Counted from the first letter of the stretch, positions 16,750-28,665 are shown. The stretch: 40,928 nucleotides of DNA from Lichtheimia corymbifera B2541 (GCA_000697475.1 JNEU01000799.1:1-40928); one strand, 5' to 3'. Notes: generated by a model not told the origin, from the letters alone. A program made the numbers and translations.

Positions 16750-19700
16750 TTACAAGTTGTATGTGCCACTCAAAGCACTTGGGGTACGTTCATATTCCCA
16801 ATGCATTCTGAGCTCTTCAATGCTACCACTGCTGTATCGATGTTGTGCCATCTTTGCACGTGATGCACGCGTGGGTGTTTGTGATAATCGATCAAAGACA
16901 TTGCCTGCACTGGATGATCGTTCCATGGCAGTGGATGCACTTGGGGTGATGATAGAAGGACCCAATCGCTGGGGTGAAGGTGGTTGTTGTTGCTGCTGAT
17001 AGCGTTGTTGATAGGACATGGTAGCGGTAGGGACTTGGTAATCGTAATGTTCAGGATCAGCGTGGTATTGATGATGATGAAGGTGATGTCCATTAGCAGC
17101 AGCAGCATTGGTGGCTCCCATCAAAGATAATTCACGCATAGAAGGTCGTCTGCGATTAGGTACAGGCGATGGCGATTGCTGCTGCAACGAATAAGCTCGT
17201 TTACGTAAAGCACCTTGCAGTTGTTGATGTACTGAAGAAGTGGCTGAATGATCCGATTGCATGGATGATCGTCGTAGGTGGTTACCACGTAAAGATGCAG
17301 TGGATGTCTCTCGTTCAGCACTGTAACGTGCAAAATCAGGGGGTGCATAAGATACTGGTGAATCAGATCCACGACGCTGTTGCCATGAGAATCGTCGCTA
17401 GGTAAAATAAAAACAATAAGCCATTGATCATACATCATACTACTATTATAAGTGTATATACCTGGATCATATTTAAGAACCGTTCAGGAGATGGTGTTCC
17501 TTCTCGAGATGCACGTCGATTACCCTTGTCAGTAAGAGAAGCAGGAGGTCGTACGCCACTTGGAGGTCGACCATTAGCAGTGACATAGGTAGGCGAATTG
17601 AGAGGTGAAGGTGGTGGAATCAATGCTGCTGCATCCTCACTGCTGGCATTCGCACTGCTACCTGCACCAAATGATGCAATAGATGAACGTCTTGAATCGG
17701 TAACATAATCCAGAGCTGGTTCAGGTGTTTGTATCACGCCACGAATACCGTCTTCATAAATCTTGTCAAAGATGGTGTTGCCACTGTTGATATATTCTTC
17801 AATCTTGACATCAATGGCGCTATCCTCATCATCCGTGCGATGTCTATTGGACCGGTTCTTATCTTCCAATTTGCGAATACGACGTTCATTCTCCACTGTT
17901 GTACTGATGGCCGCTCGTTTCATGACAATCAATGTGCGACGTAAATCATGCACCGTCTTTTCAAGATTCTGCATAGTGACTTGTCGATTGGTCTCATTCA
18001 TACGTAAAGCCATCACATCATCAACAAGTGTCTCTGCCACCTTTTTAGCTTCGTCCGCTTCCAAGGTCTTGATAATCTTCATCAATGCATCATAAGCGGT
18101 TTCGGGTGCTGCAGATTGTGGGACGCTGAATTGCTCATCCAAGACATCCATATCGGTCCATCCATCCCCAGGTTGTCCTCCGGCATCGGCAACAATATCA
18201 TCAGCAAATGTCACCTTCTTTTCAAGTCGTTGTTGAAGCGAGGATAACACCATGTTACCGGTCTCACTCTCTTCCGTGGATGGCAAAGCCATATCACCAG
18301 CAGCTGCTTCTGATTGCAATGCTCGAATGCGGGCTGAAAGATAAGAAATCTCGGCAGAGATCAAATCGATACGCTCATCAGTGAAATTGAGTGCAAGCAT
18401 ATCCATGGGTTGTCCCGTAGCTTCCTCGTTTTCCTTTTCTGCCAAATAAATATGGCGCCGTTCGTCAATAAGCTCCAACTTTTCAGCTGCCAATTGTTCA
18501 CGGCGGAAGAGCAATTGCTCCATCTCGACAACAGCTTGTTTGCCCTGGATATATTGATACAAGGCATTGTCCAATAACTCCTTTTTGCGATTCACACGCA
18601 CTTGTACAGGGATCTTGTTGAGTCTGCGACGAATAGCACGACGATCAGCCGATCGACCACCTGCTCTGCGAGCAACAAGTGCAAAGCTACCGCCAACAAT
18701 ATGCGACACCTTGCCAAGGAGATGTTCATCCAATACACCCCCTTCACGTACAGCTTTCTTGAGTACACTGATCAACTGCTTGAGTTGTTGGTTGTTCATC
18801 AACACCTCCTTGTCACGTTGCTTGAGGGTCATCTTTTGCTGCTCATGTTGTCGCTCCAAACGCTTACGAGCCATGTTGGCTTCGGCATTCAATCGCTGCA
18901 GTTGCTGAATCTTGCGGTCTTGTAATGTCGACTGCTCACGTACACGTTCAGCTTCGAGCTTCATACGCTTGATCATGCGCTTCTTTTCCACCTTGAGCGT
19001 CTCCACATTCACGCGTAATGATCGTAGCAGTGTTTCATGTTGGTTGCGTGTTGACTGCATTGTCATGGTGGTCTTTGAATACTTGCGTTTGAGCTCTTGG
19101 ATCTCGGATAACAAGTTCTTCATCTTGGCTTCATAAGCATGTCGGATTTCAATCAATTGTTGCTTCTCCTTAACTTGCATTGTCATCTCAGATCGACTTG
19201 AAAATCGGGACTTTGTGTGCTCCACAGCATTATCTCGTTCACGTTGAAGCGTCAATAACTGTTGTTGCAAATGGCTGATCTTGTCATCAAACTTGCGACG
19301 CATGAATGCATATTCGGTCTCAGACTTTTCAAGATGTGCCACGAGTTCTTCCTTGACACGAATATCCGATTGGATCTGGTGGAGCATACGTGCTAATTGA
19401 GTATTGTGCTTGTTCTTCTCATCTGATGAACCGCCCGTGGTGGTAGTAGCTGTTGGGGATGAATTGCTACTCGAACTGCTGTTTTCATCATGACCATGCA
19501 ATGCTGTCACCTCCTTGCCTTCCGTTTCAGGATCGTCCCATGATGGAACAGCCTAACAATAATACAACATTGATATCTGGATACAGAGAGACACACCCAA
19601 TGTGTCATTGAACTTACCAAAGTCTCAATTTCATCCAATAAATCATTGCTCAACAAATCTTGGTCCACAGGTGAACGTGCTGGCGTGTAATTGCCTTCAT

Positions 19701-22180
19701 CGGATGATGTGCGTTGGATATCCTTGGATTCTTGCATTCGCTCATGCTCCTCGAATTCCTACATAACAGAGTCAACATCATGATATGTACATGAAAATAC
19801 CCCACTTACTCTAAGTTCTTCCTCCCAATCTCTTGCAGCATCTTCAAGGGGCTGTAAAGACCATCAAATTAATAACATGTCCATGATCAAGTATCACTTG
19901 ATCTTACCTTGGCCAAGTCAAGTACTTGGATACCCTTTTGAATTTCAGCACGAGCTTTGGCAATGCTTTCCTTGACCTCACGACGAATTTGCTCATCACT
20001 TTCTTGAGGAGATGACTCGTATTCGTATTCATCATACATTTGTTGTTGTTGTTGATGCATGCGTCGCGTACGTGCACTTGAGCTACGAGAGAGAATAGGC
20101 TGACGACGAGTCGAATGCTTGGATGTGATGCGAGCTGCACGTGTTGTGTTACTGGTACTTGGTGTCATACGTGCACCATGGCGACGACGTGTCTTTCGTC
20201 GACGTTGTGTAGTAGAAGATGAAGTCATCCGCATGGTGTTGTTGCTAACATTTGCCTTTTGGAAAGAGGAGCTAGCCATCATCATGGCTTCCATGGCCAT
20301 AGGTTGTGTGTTTTCCAAAAAGGTTAAGCGATCACGTGTATCTTGCAGCTCATTGTTGAGATCCTGAATGGTACGTTGGTATTGTGCAATCAATGGATGT
20401 GTTGAAAACTCCTTGTTGCCAGGTGATGGTTGCTGTTGTTGTTGTGCGTCGTCATTGTCCATAAACTCGCCAAGCTCACGTTCCATCATCAGCGTATCTC
20501 TTTCACTGGTGACTTGAATAAGGTTGGTACTCATATCTTGAATGCGATCTCTTAAACGTGCTACTTCAGCTCGCAATGCCTTATTTTCACCCGCCTCAGA
20601 TGACATGTCACCACCTGCACCACCTGCACGTAACGAAGCGATCTCCATGCGTAGTCGAGCAATGCATGCACGTAGTTGATTAATTTCAATGGAGCTGCCT
20701 GCAAAGTCCTGGTTGATGGTAACTCGGTTCTTGATATTGCGAGCACGATTGGCATACTTTAATGTGTTGAGAGTCTCCATGAAATTCGAGTCTGCAGGCG
20801 ATACACAGGCAAGCATCAAGGTTTGGCTGTTACCACCCAATGAATCTTGTAGCAGGCGTGTCAACTTGGAGTCACGATATGGAATATGTGTGGCTCGTCT
20901 TTGCTCATCTCCCAATGCCGAAATTACATTGCCAAGTGCCAATAAACCGGAATTGATAGCAATGCCCTCTCTAGCTCGATCACCTTGTGCATTGGTTCTC
21001 TTGAGCTATCGGAGTAGAAACATGGTCAGCAACATATGATGGGGTATTCCTACCAACACGATAACTGCGACTCACCCTTTCAGAACCAGCTAAATCCACA
21101 AAGTGGAACTTGCTTGTCAGATTTTGCAATTCAGCCTTATCACTTTCAGGATCACGTCGTTGTTGCTTCAAAATAACCGAAAAGATGGCGTGCGAGCGAG
21201 AGGACACTGTGTTCATGTCGGTGGAGCCTGTTGTACGACATAATGAACCTTTGGCAAGGAATCTAAAAAAGAAGGATGAGTATAAAGAGATGTATGTATG
21301 TATGTATGTATGTAGTCATGTTACCCTAGCAACTCGTCTGGACAACTGCATCGTTCTTCACGAACACCGCTCCAATAAATGTTGCCTGCAACGTCTTCAC
21401 GAATGGTAACTTCGGTTGTTGGGCTGGTGCTGGTTCCCTTTCTCCTTTGGATCGTCTGAGGATTCAATAAATCGACAAGTTCTTCATTATATAACTCCAG
21501 GAATGATACGTAAATGTCGTATTTGAAGTCAGGATCATCCTTGGCGTGCTGTTCCATGGTTGAAAAGAGCTCCACAATGCAGCGGGGAACGATACCTTTG
21601 ATTGGTGGGGTTTGAGTCAGTGACACAAAAGAGCTAAAAAGCCATGCTCGTTTTTGTACCTTGATCTTCTGGATTTGTGCCGTTGTGAAGCCCTGTGCCC
21701 ATACTATGTGTCTTGCCAGATCCCGTTTGTCTATCATATCAAGTTAATAAACACGCGTTACGGATGAAGGTAATAGCATACTAACCCATAAGCTAGAATG
21801 GTCGCGTTGAATCTATGATGATTTGTGTAAGGAAGATAGATCGATCCACAAGCAATGTAATGATGTGTTACCCATCCATAAACTTGTCCAAGAGTGGAGA
21901 AGCAGCCTTTTTGTATACATCTTGTTGTCCAGTGGCAGTGTCAAAAACATAGTCGTATGTAAAAGACTTGTCGGTGCCGATAAGGATTTGTGGTTCGTCA
22001 GGAACATAGGAAAGACATTCAGTGCAATTGCTCAATTGCTCCTTTTGTGTCAAAGGCCGTACGCGCAGGCCAACTCTGCATTAAAAGAAAGAAAAAGACA
22101 ATGACTCCATGTGAATGGTTGACGTATAAAGCATGTTGTTGTTGTCCATGTGTTATGTACCTCACTGCCGTCGCGGCCAT
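16750..22180 (-). CDS. Kinesin-4 family motor protein
   Basis: This is a plus-end-directed microtubule motor with an N-terminal head; the family (KIF4/KIF21/KIF27) works on spindle midzones, microtubule length control or transport. About 11 exons give roughly 1,600 aa. The first coding exon is 20 nt (22180-22161, MAATAV) and leads into [12 protein letters not shown]. The P-loop [14 protein letters not shown] is split by an intron after AYG. Switch I ([11 protein letters not shown]) and switch II (DLAGSER) are intact. [19 protein letters not shown] and [17 protein letters not shown] are typical of kinesin-4. A long coiled coil fills most of the exon about 19550-17459. The tail (17402-16750) is Ser/Gln/His-rich and disordered, with SP sites. 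The final intron lies at 17403-17458. The choice between a KIF4-like and a KIF21-like subgroup is not resolved. Confidence 0.92.
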
Positions 22181-23177
22181 TAGGGAGGAGTTTCAAGAAG
22201 AAAGGGAATGGATGAGAGTAAAGAGAGAGAGAGAGAGAGAAAGAGAAAGTTGGAGGTAACAGAAAACGACACACACTCTCTGTACTTTCCCCTCGTCAGT
22301 TGGAAAGTTAAAAGGGCTGTCTTTTGGGTAGTACACGCGCGCCCACCACCTCATTCGTAGTGTAGCTCGGTGCCAAATATCGAAAAGGCTATCTATACAG
22401 ATGCATCATGTGAACACCCATCATCATATTATCATCAATCAACCATCACTGGAATGTTGTATCCCACTCTTTTCTTTTCTTGTTGTCATCTCTTTGAATA
22501 GGGAAAGTCTTATCATCATCAACCATAATCATGAACGGCACCATCCCATGTACGGATCGTCGCACAGACACTTTTGGCTTCGGAAGTATGCGGCCCCACC
22601 TCCGCTCTTTTGCATTTTCTCTTTCATCACAGCCAACCCAGACCATGTTAATATAACATGCATATAAGTAGAGATTCATCTTCCCTGATATGGAATATAT
22701 ATTTCATGGCCGTGCTGTGCAGGTTGACAACAACACCAAAGCCAAAAGAAAAAAAAACGTCGGCTCCAAACAAACATCCGATCATGGGGAGAATGATCGG
22801 AAAGGGGGAACGCCGATTATAATATGTGGGTAGCTTAGGCTCGTTAGGAAAAATAAAAGTCGAGACCGGGACATGATCTTTGCCAAAAGCTGCTGCTGAA
22901 GCCACTGCTGCTGCTGCTGTTGCCAAAGGACTGCTGCTTCACATGACATTTTACAGTCGGCTAAGGTGTCTTGTGGTTGTCCTTGGCGACCCCTCTCAAG
23001 AGATTTACTCGTGGTGAATGAGCCATTATGCTTTTTTAGGGAAAATAAAAGACGGTCCCCATTTTTGTATTATTGCAAACATGCGACGTCATATTAAGCT
23101 ATGCAAGTGGTTGTGGACTATGTGATGATATAATCGGTGTACTATAGCAAGAAAGAAAAAGGGTCGAAACCAGGCCT
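22181..23177. other. Intergenic: kinesin promoter side and low-complexity tracts
   Basis: A GA/CT-rich tract (about 22220-22250) lies just upstream of the kinesin start and resembles fungal pyrimidine-rich leaders. A CTG/GCT-type trinucleotide tract (about 22885-22935) gives an Ala-rich minus-strand frame (22926-22648) that begins only with TTG and has no conserved features. I see no supported gene. Confidence 0.45.
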
Positions 23178-23959
23178 TCATTTCCAAAACTGCCATGCTT
23201 TACGTTTGCCATCCTATACAATAGTAGATTCAAAAAGTGAGTATGTAATCCCATTTTCGTGTACGAGTGCACATCATCATCATCACATGCCTTTTTCAAA
23301 AACCCAAACAATGGTTTCTTTTTGCTGATTTCACGCTTGAGCTTTTGGGCGGCACCATGCCCGTTTTCCTTGTCACCGTTAGCTTGCTTCTGGTTGCCAT
23401 TTGTCGTCGTAGTTTTTCCATCATGATCAGTAGTAGTAGCAGCAGTGGGTCCTGTCGCTATTGAAGTAGCTTGTTCAATAGTATCATCTTTTTGTTGAAT
23501 CTTTTCAGTCGATGGTCCAGGTTCAGGTGCTTCATCAAGCTCTTTAACTTGTGGAGATGTAATAGCTTCTGGGACAATATAAGGCGTAGGCTTGTCTTGT
23601 TCACTAGTAGACTCCTCTTGAGTACCAGAAGACGTTGCTTTTGTTGATTCAACATTGTCATGCTGCAGGATAAATGGCTTCGGCTCATGGGTGGATGCAC
23701 CTGGTTCGACTGATTCAACACTTTTTGCGTGGGAATCATTATGCACTGAATCGGTATCGGCTGTCAAAGGGTTGAAATCATAACTTGATGGTTGGGCTCC
23801 TTTCTTGATATCCTCGTCATCTTTTGAGGGAGGTGTTGGTGGAGGCGATACTCCTGCTCCAACCTTTGGTGCATTCATCTCTTTATTCGTGATGGGTTCC
23901 AGAGCAGTTGGATGTATCATTTCCTGCGGTACAGGGCCTGATGATGGCATGTCACTCAT
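23178..23959 (-). CDS. Disordered acidic protein with basic C-terminus, unknown function
   Basis: I do not recognise this family. The start MSDMPSSGPVPQEM (ATG 23959) follows a pyrimidine-rich leader; an upstream frame extension starts only with GTG. Nearly the whole protein is Pro/Ser/Thr/Glu-rich and predicted disordered (PPPTPPSKDDED, TTTDHDGKTTTTNGN). A Lys-rich segment KREISKKKPLFGFLKK lies near the end. A GC-AG intron (23290-23214; donor AAG|GCATGT, acceptor TATAG) would join FLKK to DGKRKAWQFWK and give 234 aa. Without splicing, the frame runs on to 23099 (286 aa) with an unremarkable tail. The spliced form looks better because it ends in a compact basic/aromatic motif, perhaps a membrane or partner anchor. 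Confidence 0.6.
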
Positions 23960-24440
23960 GGTTAAGCTGTTGACAACGTTGGTAGCTGCTACTGCTGTGA
24001 TGGATAACACGCGTTCTTAGAAAAGAGAAAGAATAAAGAAAAGAAAGGGAGAGAGAGATGAGAAAAGAACAATGGTTTGAAACAACAAAGGGCATTGATG
24101 TCATTGTTTGGAGATGCACACACAACAAAAGCCTTAAATGGCAATGGAAATCCTACACGCATCATTCACACCATCTCCTAGCTATTAAACATGGTGCTCA
24201 CTTTGTCATAACATGAATTAAAAGATTGGCAGTTTTGGGATGTGGATTTTTGTTACGATGAAAAGGATTCATAGCTACCACAGCTACTTTGTGTTCCCAT
24301 CCCAGTTAAAAACTCATCACATGACGCCATTCTTTTATTATTGCTCCATATCTAAACGCCATTTCATCACAGCTATGAGACTCATGTAATTAGGTTGCTT
24401 GTACAAAGGAACATTTTATTTCCACACACAGCTAATAGAA
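23960..24440. other. Intergenic between two minus-strand genes
   Basis: This is 481 bp with a GA-rich tract near 24030-24060 (pyrimidine-rich on the minus strand), suited to the 5' leader of the disordered-protein gene, and the 3' flank of the F-box gene. No gene is seen. Confidence 0.4.
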
Positions 24441-26282
24441 TCAGGAAGAGGTATAAACAAAGATCTGTTCACCAGGTGATAATCGCTTCTTGAACATCAT
24501 TTCTCCATCCACGCTGTTGGTGTTTTTCATTCCAAGAGTGGGCTTATTATGCTCTGCCTCGCCATGTTGCTCAGGTACTGCAATATCTTGTAGAATATCA
24601 CACCGTATATGACCCAATCTGCCCAGTCTCAATTCTTGTAGCCTTGGATGGGACAATAACCAGAAACGCACTAAATCCGGCTCTGAATCCACAAGCCTGC
24701 CACAATTGTAGATGGTCATGTGCGTAAGTTGCCTGAGGTTATATCCTAGAGCATATGCTGTGGCTTGACTCATCCAGGTGTGATACAATCCCAATTCATG
24801 TAATTGTGGCATTTGTACATGTCGTAATCCTTGCAACATATCCAAAGGAGTCAAATTTGCCTCTGCTGTTGTTGTTGATCGACCATTGCTGTAGTTGTGA
24901 TTGTTGTTCTTTTGCATTTCAAGACGCAGTTCCAAAATTTGCAAACGAGGCGCCACGGCTGTGAGGAAAGCTGTCATTGATTCAGGGTCATGGAGACGTG
25001 GATAGCATATTCGAAGCTCGACTAATGCAGAGAATCGTTGTGCTAGTAATGAGAATGATTGATCTGTCATATCCAATTCGTGCTCGGTACGAGTGAAACG
25101 AGTGGCCGTCGCCATTGTTTGTTGTTGTTGCTGATGTGGGAGGGTAGCGGTGGTAGTGCTGGTGGTGGGTAGGTTCCTTATTAAACGACCACGAGTGTGT
25201 CCAGTAGCAATCACCCGGCCCCTTCCTCCCTCGAGTTGGCGTGAAAATGGACGTGAGCTGTGAAGTGGATGCAAGTCCATCTTGGGTGATAAGTCAAGTC
25301 GTTTGATAGTGGATGGATTGAGACGTTGGATGATAGGATCAATGTTGCCTGTGCGTAGACGTGTCATACGAAAATCCTCGAGATATAAAAGGGAGCCGAC
25401 GACATGAGTGATAGAGATGAGACGGGAAGGATCAGCACACGACAAGTGGAGACATTTCAAATACTTTGCATGTTGCTTGATGCTGATAAGTGTCAAGTCA
25501 GTCAGATCCAGATTAAGCATCTTGAGCGAAAGTAAACGATGACCAATATTTCGAAGAAGGATCTGGAGCACAGGTTGATCCGTAGCGCATGAAGAAATAT
25601 CCAGATGGCGCAAATGCGTGAGTCGAATGATGGCATTGCAAGCTGTACGACCGAGTTGCTGATATTGCAGTGATAACGTCTGGATCTCTGTACATTCCTT
25701 AACCATCTGCTGTATCGTCGTCTCTGATAATCCCAATCCCATTGATGCTTCCTTGGCCAAATCCATAGCAAGAGACGATAAATTGTGTGAAGGTTGAATA
25801 TGATACAAATGCTCTCGATGCTCAAACGACTTCCATTGACCATCACCACTTTTTGACGTGTACTTGTTCAATCCAAGCGTTTCAAGATACGGCAACGAAC
25901 ACGCCAACAAATGAATAGCTCCTGGTGTCAAGGACCAACACCCACTAATGTCAAGTTCACGCACCCACTTTGTTGGATTGGAGCACGGTACAGGACGAAC
26001 CACGTCAGCTGGTTGAATACAAGGGATTGAGCAGTTTTTGAGAATGGACAAGAGCGTGGCATTGTTCAAGCGATGGCTGTAAGGAGAAAAGTCGAGTGGC
26101 GACCAGCACCAGGAATGACTGCAAAGAAGCGTATGAAAACGTTGACAGCAGATGGATAACTGACACTTGTCATTAAGACTCGTCAAGAATTGGACAATGT
26201 GAAGAACAAGTTCTGGTGGAAGTTTATCCATGGGAGAAAACAGGGAGAGTACGGGAACAAGAGGAACCCTGATGTGTTGCAT
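24441..26282 (-). CDS. F-box and leucine-rich-repeat protein
   Basis: This is a probable substrate receptor of an SCF (Skp1-cullin-F-box) ubiquitin ligase. The intronless frame gives 613 aa from the ATG at 26282, or 596 aa from the ATG at 26231 (MDKLPPELVLHIVQFL), which starts directly at the F-box and may be the true start. The F-box spans about residues 19-62. It is followed by irregular leucine-rich repeats (LRHLDISSC, LKMLNLDLTDL, LEILRL-type units) up to about residue 575. A Gln/Thr-rich low-complexity insert sits near residue 390. No known ligase target can be inferred. The gene lacks introns, unlike most neighbours. The Tc1/mariner element begins about 200 bp upstream of its start and may disturb its promoter. 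Confidence 0.82.
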   Translation of the reverse strand: MQHIRVPLVPVLSLFSPMDKLPPELVLHIVQFLTSLNDKCQLSICCQRFHTLLCSHSWCWSPLDFSPYSHRLNNATLLSILKNCSIPCIQPADVVRPVPCSNPTKWVRELDISGCWSLTPGAIHLLACSLPYLETLGLNKYTSKSGDGQWKSFEHREHLYHIQPSHNLSSLAMDLAKEASMGLGLSETTIQQMVKECTEIQTLSLQYQQLGRTACNAIIRLTHLRHLDISSCATDQPVLQILLRNIGHRLLSLKMLNLDLTDLTLISIKQHAKYLKCLHLSCADPSRLISITHVVGSLLYLEDFRMTRLRTGNIDPIIQRLNPSTIKRLDLSPKMDLHPLHSSRPFSRQLEGGRGRVIATGHTRGRLIRNLPTTSTTTATLPHQQQQQTMATATRFTRTEHELDMTDQSFSLLAQRFSALVELRICYPRLHDPESMTAFLTAVAPRLQILELRLEMQKNNNHNYSNGRSTTTAEANLTPLDMLQGLRHVQMPQLHELGLYHTWMSQATAYALGYNLRQLTHMTIYNCGRLVDSEPDLVRFWLLSHPRLQELRLGRLGHIRCDILQDIAVPEQHGEAEHNKPTLGMKNTNSVDGEMMFKKRLSPGEQIFVYTSS

Positions 26283-26477
26283 ATGTATATATGTACGTAT
26301 GTGCTCTATCTGACGGGTACGGTTGTCAAGCTTCCTTTCTTTTGATACATGCTCTCGGTAGCCTTTTCGACTCTTTTCATTCTTTACTATAATAATGACG
26401 CGTAGTAGTAGATAGCATGCATTGATTACTTAGAATTATCACATAGAAACACCCCATTTTGTGCAACCATTTCAATA

Positions 26478-26565
26478 CAGTGTTTTGCGTTTGGAAATCC
26501 AGAAAGTGGGGGGTTGCAATCCAATTTTCACAACCCGCATTACGGGTTCAGGTAGATTAGTAAAA
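26478..26565 (+). repeat. Left terminal inverted repeat of the Tc1/mariner element
   Basis: It matches the reverse complement of 28202-28290 with two substitution sites and one single-base indel. It is followed by CAATACAAT boxes at 26578-26586 and 26618-26626, about 100 and 140 bp from the element end. Confidence 0.9.
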
Positions 26566-26687
26566 TCTTTATTCCTCCAATACAATGTTTGGCACACCGG
26601 TACAGATTTTGATCTCTCAATACAATCTCTCAGAGCCCAACTCAAGCAATATGGTTATTTTAAAGCTTTAAGGTATATATATATATT

Positions 26688-27992
26688 CTAAATAGGTTGC
26701 ATGTCTAAGCACTTGACAAAGTATTTCTGTGAGTGTCTTATCCATCCTCGGCAGTCCTTTCTAGTGATAGTCTTTGCCGCTTCTTGAATGCGTACGACAA
26801 GACTATCTTTGCTTGACAATGGTGTTTTGCGCACTTGGCCTTTCATCTTTGACCAGCACTCTTCGATGGGATTTAAGAAGGGAGAGTAAGGTGGCAAAAA
26901 CAAAGGAATGTGGTCATGTCTTTTGATAGCCTCAAGCACTTGTTTGGTCTTGTGGATTGATGCATTATCCATTACGATGTACATGTTATGTAAACCATGC
27001 TTATTTAAAACGGCTGCCACTTGCTCCACAAACAACAAAAAGTGAGAGGATTTCGTACCGTGTGGTAATCCAGACTCTCTTCCATCAACAAGCTTGCGTT
27101 TCTTCGAACCAGTGGATTGAGGGACTTGTTGCGAGAGAGCAATCAGACCATGATACGAGATACATCCAATGATGCTGAGATTGGTACCTCGAGCAGTTGG
27201 CACAGTGACAGCAGCAGGTGTTCCTTTCTTTGACCAAGCTACTGGGCGGACCATGTTTTTCACGAAACCACTCTCATCAATAAAAACGCACTTGCGTCGA
27301 AAGTCAATATTTTGCTCAGTGATTTGCTGAACAAATTGACGACGTTGCTCAAGGGTATCTTCAGAATTGCGTTCCATCACTCGTGGTTGGGTACGGGTTA
27401 GAGTAAACGAAAGCTTCTCTGTAAGATGCCGGTAAACGGTGGATTGATCAATGCTTAAGTTTTTAAACTCTCCACAAAGCTCGTCAACAGCATCCTTCAC
27501 AACACAAGTTGGATTGCGCTCGACATAATCTTCAAGGAAACGCGAATGCTCTTCGGTTAGCTTCCGATTGTTGCCTTTGGGTTTCACTTTGGATGCCTCG
27601 ACATAGCCCGGTAAGACCGTTCCGCCACTTTTTTTCCATTGTTTGTTAAACTTATATGCCGCATCAACATTGATGCCGGCTCTTTCAGCTGCACGTTTGA
27701 TCGTTCTTTCTTCACTTTGGAGCAGCGCAATAAAATAGGCAACCTGTCTTGGTTTATACTTTGTTGGCGTCCAAACAAGATCAGGCTGATCCACCACGCC
27801 CAATTCCTCCATCGAGATCTCGGGAATCTCAGGTACGTCTTCCTCTCCCTCTGACATCGAGTCATCTGAAAGATGTCCAAGCTCAAGTAAATGTTTGATA
27901 GCAGCTCCAGTTGTCGTTTGTGTTTCATAGTCGTTATCAGGGCCATCATAGACGTAGTCGCCACTTGGTTGGTAATGATAGAATGTAGTCAT
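26688..27992 (-). CDS. Tc1/mariner transposase (DD34E)
   Basis: This is the cut-and-paste transposase. The ATG at 27992 gives 434 aa; the two codons upstream begin with TTG. The N-terminal third is acidic, then helix-turn-helix regions follow (YFIALLQSEERTIKRAAERA; a second around LTEEHSRFLEDYVERNP...STVYRHL), which would bind the inverted repeats. The catalytic residues are Asp in FIDESGF, Asp in YIVMDNASIHKT and Glu in PFLNPIEECWSKMK, with 34 residues between the second Asp and the Glu. All are intact and there is no stop or frameshift. The closest families are fungal Tc1-like/DDE_3 transposases; the exact clade needs a tree. Confidence 0.93.
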   Translation of the reverse strand: MTTFYHYQPSGDYVYDGPDNDYETQTTTGAAIKHLLELGHLSDDSMSEGEEDVPEIPEISMEELGVVDQPDLVWTPTKYKPRQVAYFIALLQSEERTIKRAAERAGINVDAAYKFNKQWKKSGGTVLPGYVEASKVKPKGNNRKLTEEHSRFLEDYVERNPTCVVKDAVDELCGEFKNLSIDQSTVYRHLTEKLSFTLTRTQPRVMERNSEDTLEQRRQFVQQITEQNIDFRRKCVFIDESGFVKNMVRPVAWSKKGTPAAVTVPTARGTNLSIIGCISYHGLIALSQQVPQSTGSKKRKLVDGRESGLPHGTKSSHFLLFVEQVAAVLNKHGLHNMYIVMDNASIHKTKQVLEAIKRHDHIPLFLPPYSPFLNPIEECWSKMKGQVRKTPLSSKDSLVVRIQEAAKTITRKDCRGWIRHSQKYFVKCLDMQPI

Positions 27993-28201
27993 TTTCAAGT
28001 TGAAGCAATAAAAGACGCGTTGTACTACTCTACCGATGTTATCTACGAGTGCTTAACCACCGACATGGATATCATGTTCAGCTAGCTGATTACTCATTCA
28101 CTTTCGATTTTACTTTATTATGTATGGCATGGCTTAAACAATTGTATTGAGAGACCAAAAAGTGTACTGACAAGACAATCATTGTATTGAGAGGCTGAAA
28201 T

Positions 28202-28290
28202 TTTTACTAATCTACCTGAATCCGTAATGCGGGTTTGTGAAAATTGGATTGCAACCCCCAACTTTCTGGATTTCCAAACGCAAAACACTG
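28202..28290 (-). repeat. Right terminal inverted repeat of the Tc1/mariner element
   Basis: This is the inverted copy of the left end. On the inner side ATTGTATTG (complement of CAATACAAT) occurs at 28181-28189 and 28141-28149, with the same 40-bp spacing as on the left. Confidence 0.9.
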
Positions 28291-28292
28291 TA

Positions 28293-28665
28293 AAGCGGCA
28301 TGATCCGTGTTCTCAACAACAATGATCCGTTTCACATGTACACTACTATCCCTTCTACCATATGCTGGGAATGGGCTTGGATTGATCATCATGATGGGCG
28401 CAATGTTGATAGAGCTATTATTACTTTACGTCATGTGGTGCATGTTGTCATTTTGTATCCAAGGTGGCGCTACAACCAGCAAGTGCAAATCCTCCAGTGG
28501 CGCAGGGTTGGCAGTACATACGCTAACGAACTAAGCTTTTATTGATTGTGTAACGACTGATCATCCAGCGATCATCGTTTGCACTAAAAACGCACCCTCT
28601 TTTTTTCTGTTTTTGTTTTCTTAGGCCATTTTCTCTCTCTCTCTTTTTTTTTTTTCTAATTCTGC
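28293..28665. promoter_or_regulatory. Promoter side of the kelch gene
   Basis: The 373 bp between the transposon and the start at 28666 show no gene. A CT/T-rich tract (about 28631-28657) directly precedes the start, typical of a fungal core promoter or leader. Regulatory DNA further upstream is now separated by the 1.8-kb element. Confidence 0.4.

Larger units (their letters stand above)
26478..28290 (-). mobile_element. Tc1/mariner-type DNA transposon, apparently intact
   Basis: The 1,813-bp element is flanked by TA (26476-26477 and 28291-28292), the target-site duplication of this superfamily. Its ends are near-perfect inverted repeats of about 88 bp beginning CAGTGTTTTGCG. It carries one long uninterrupted transposase frame on the minus strand. 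Inside the inverted repeats lie paired CAATACAAT boxes. The near-identity of the ends and the intact frame suggest recent arrival or current activity. It occupies the divergent intergenic space between the F-box and kelch genes. Confidence 0.92.

Noticed and set aside
18567..18908. Long plus-strand frames inside the kinesin coiled-coil exon
   Set aside because: They are antisense shadows of a well-supported coding exon; none starts in a plausible context or has domain features.
21295..21315. TATG/GTAT microsatellite
   Set aside because: Simple short tandem repeat within a kinesin intron; nothing suggests a function.
22648..22926. Ala-rich 92-codon minus-strand frame
   Set aside because: It starts only with TTG, its Ala run comes from a CTG-type trinucleotide tract, and no domain or splice partner is visible.
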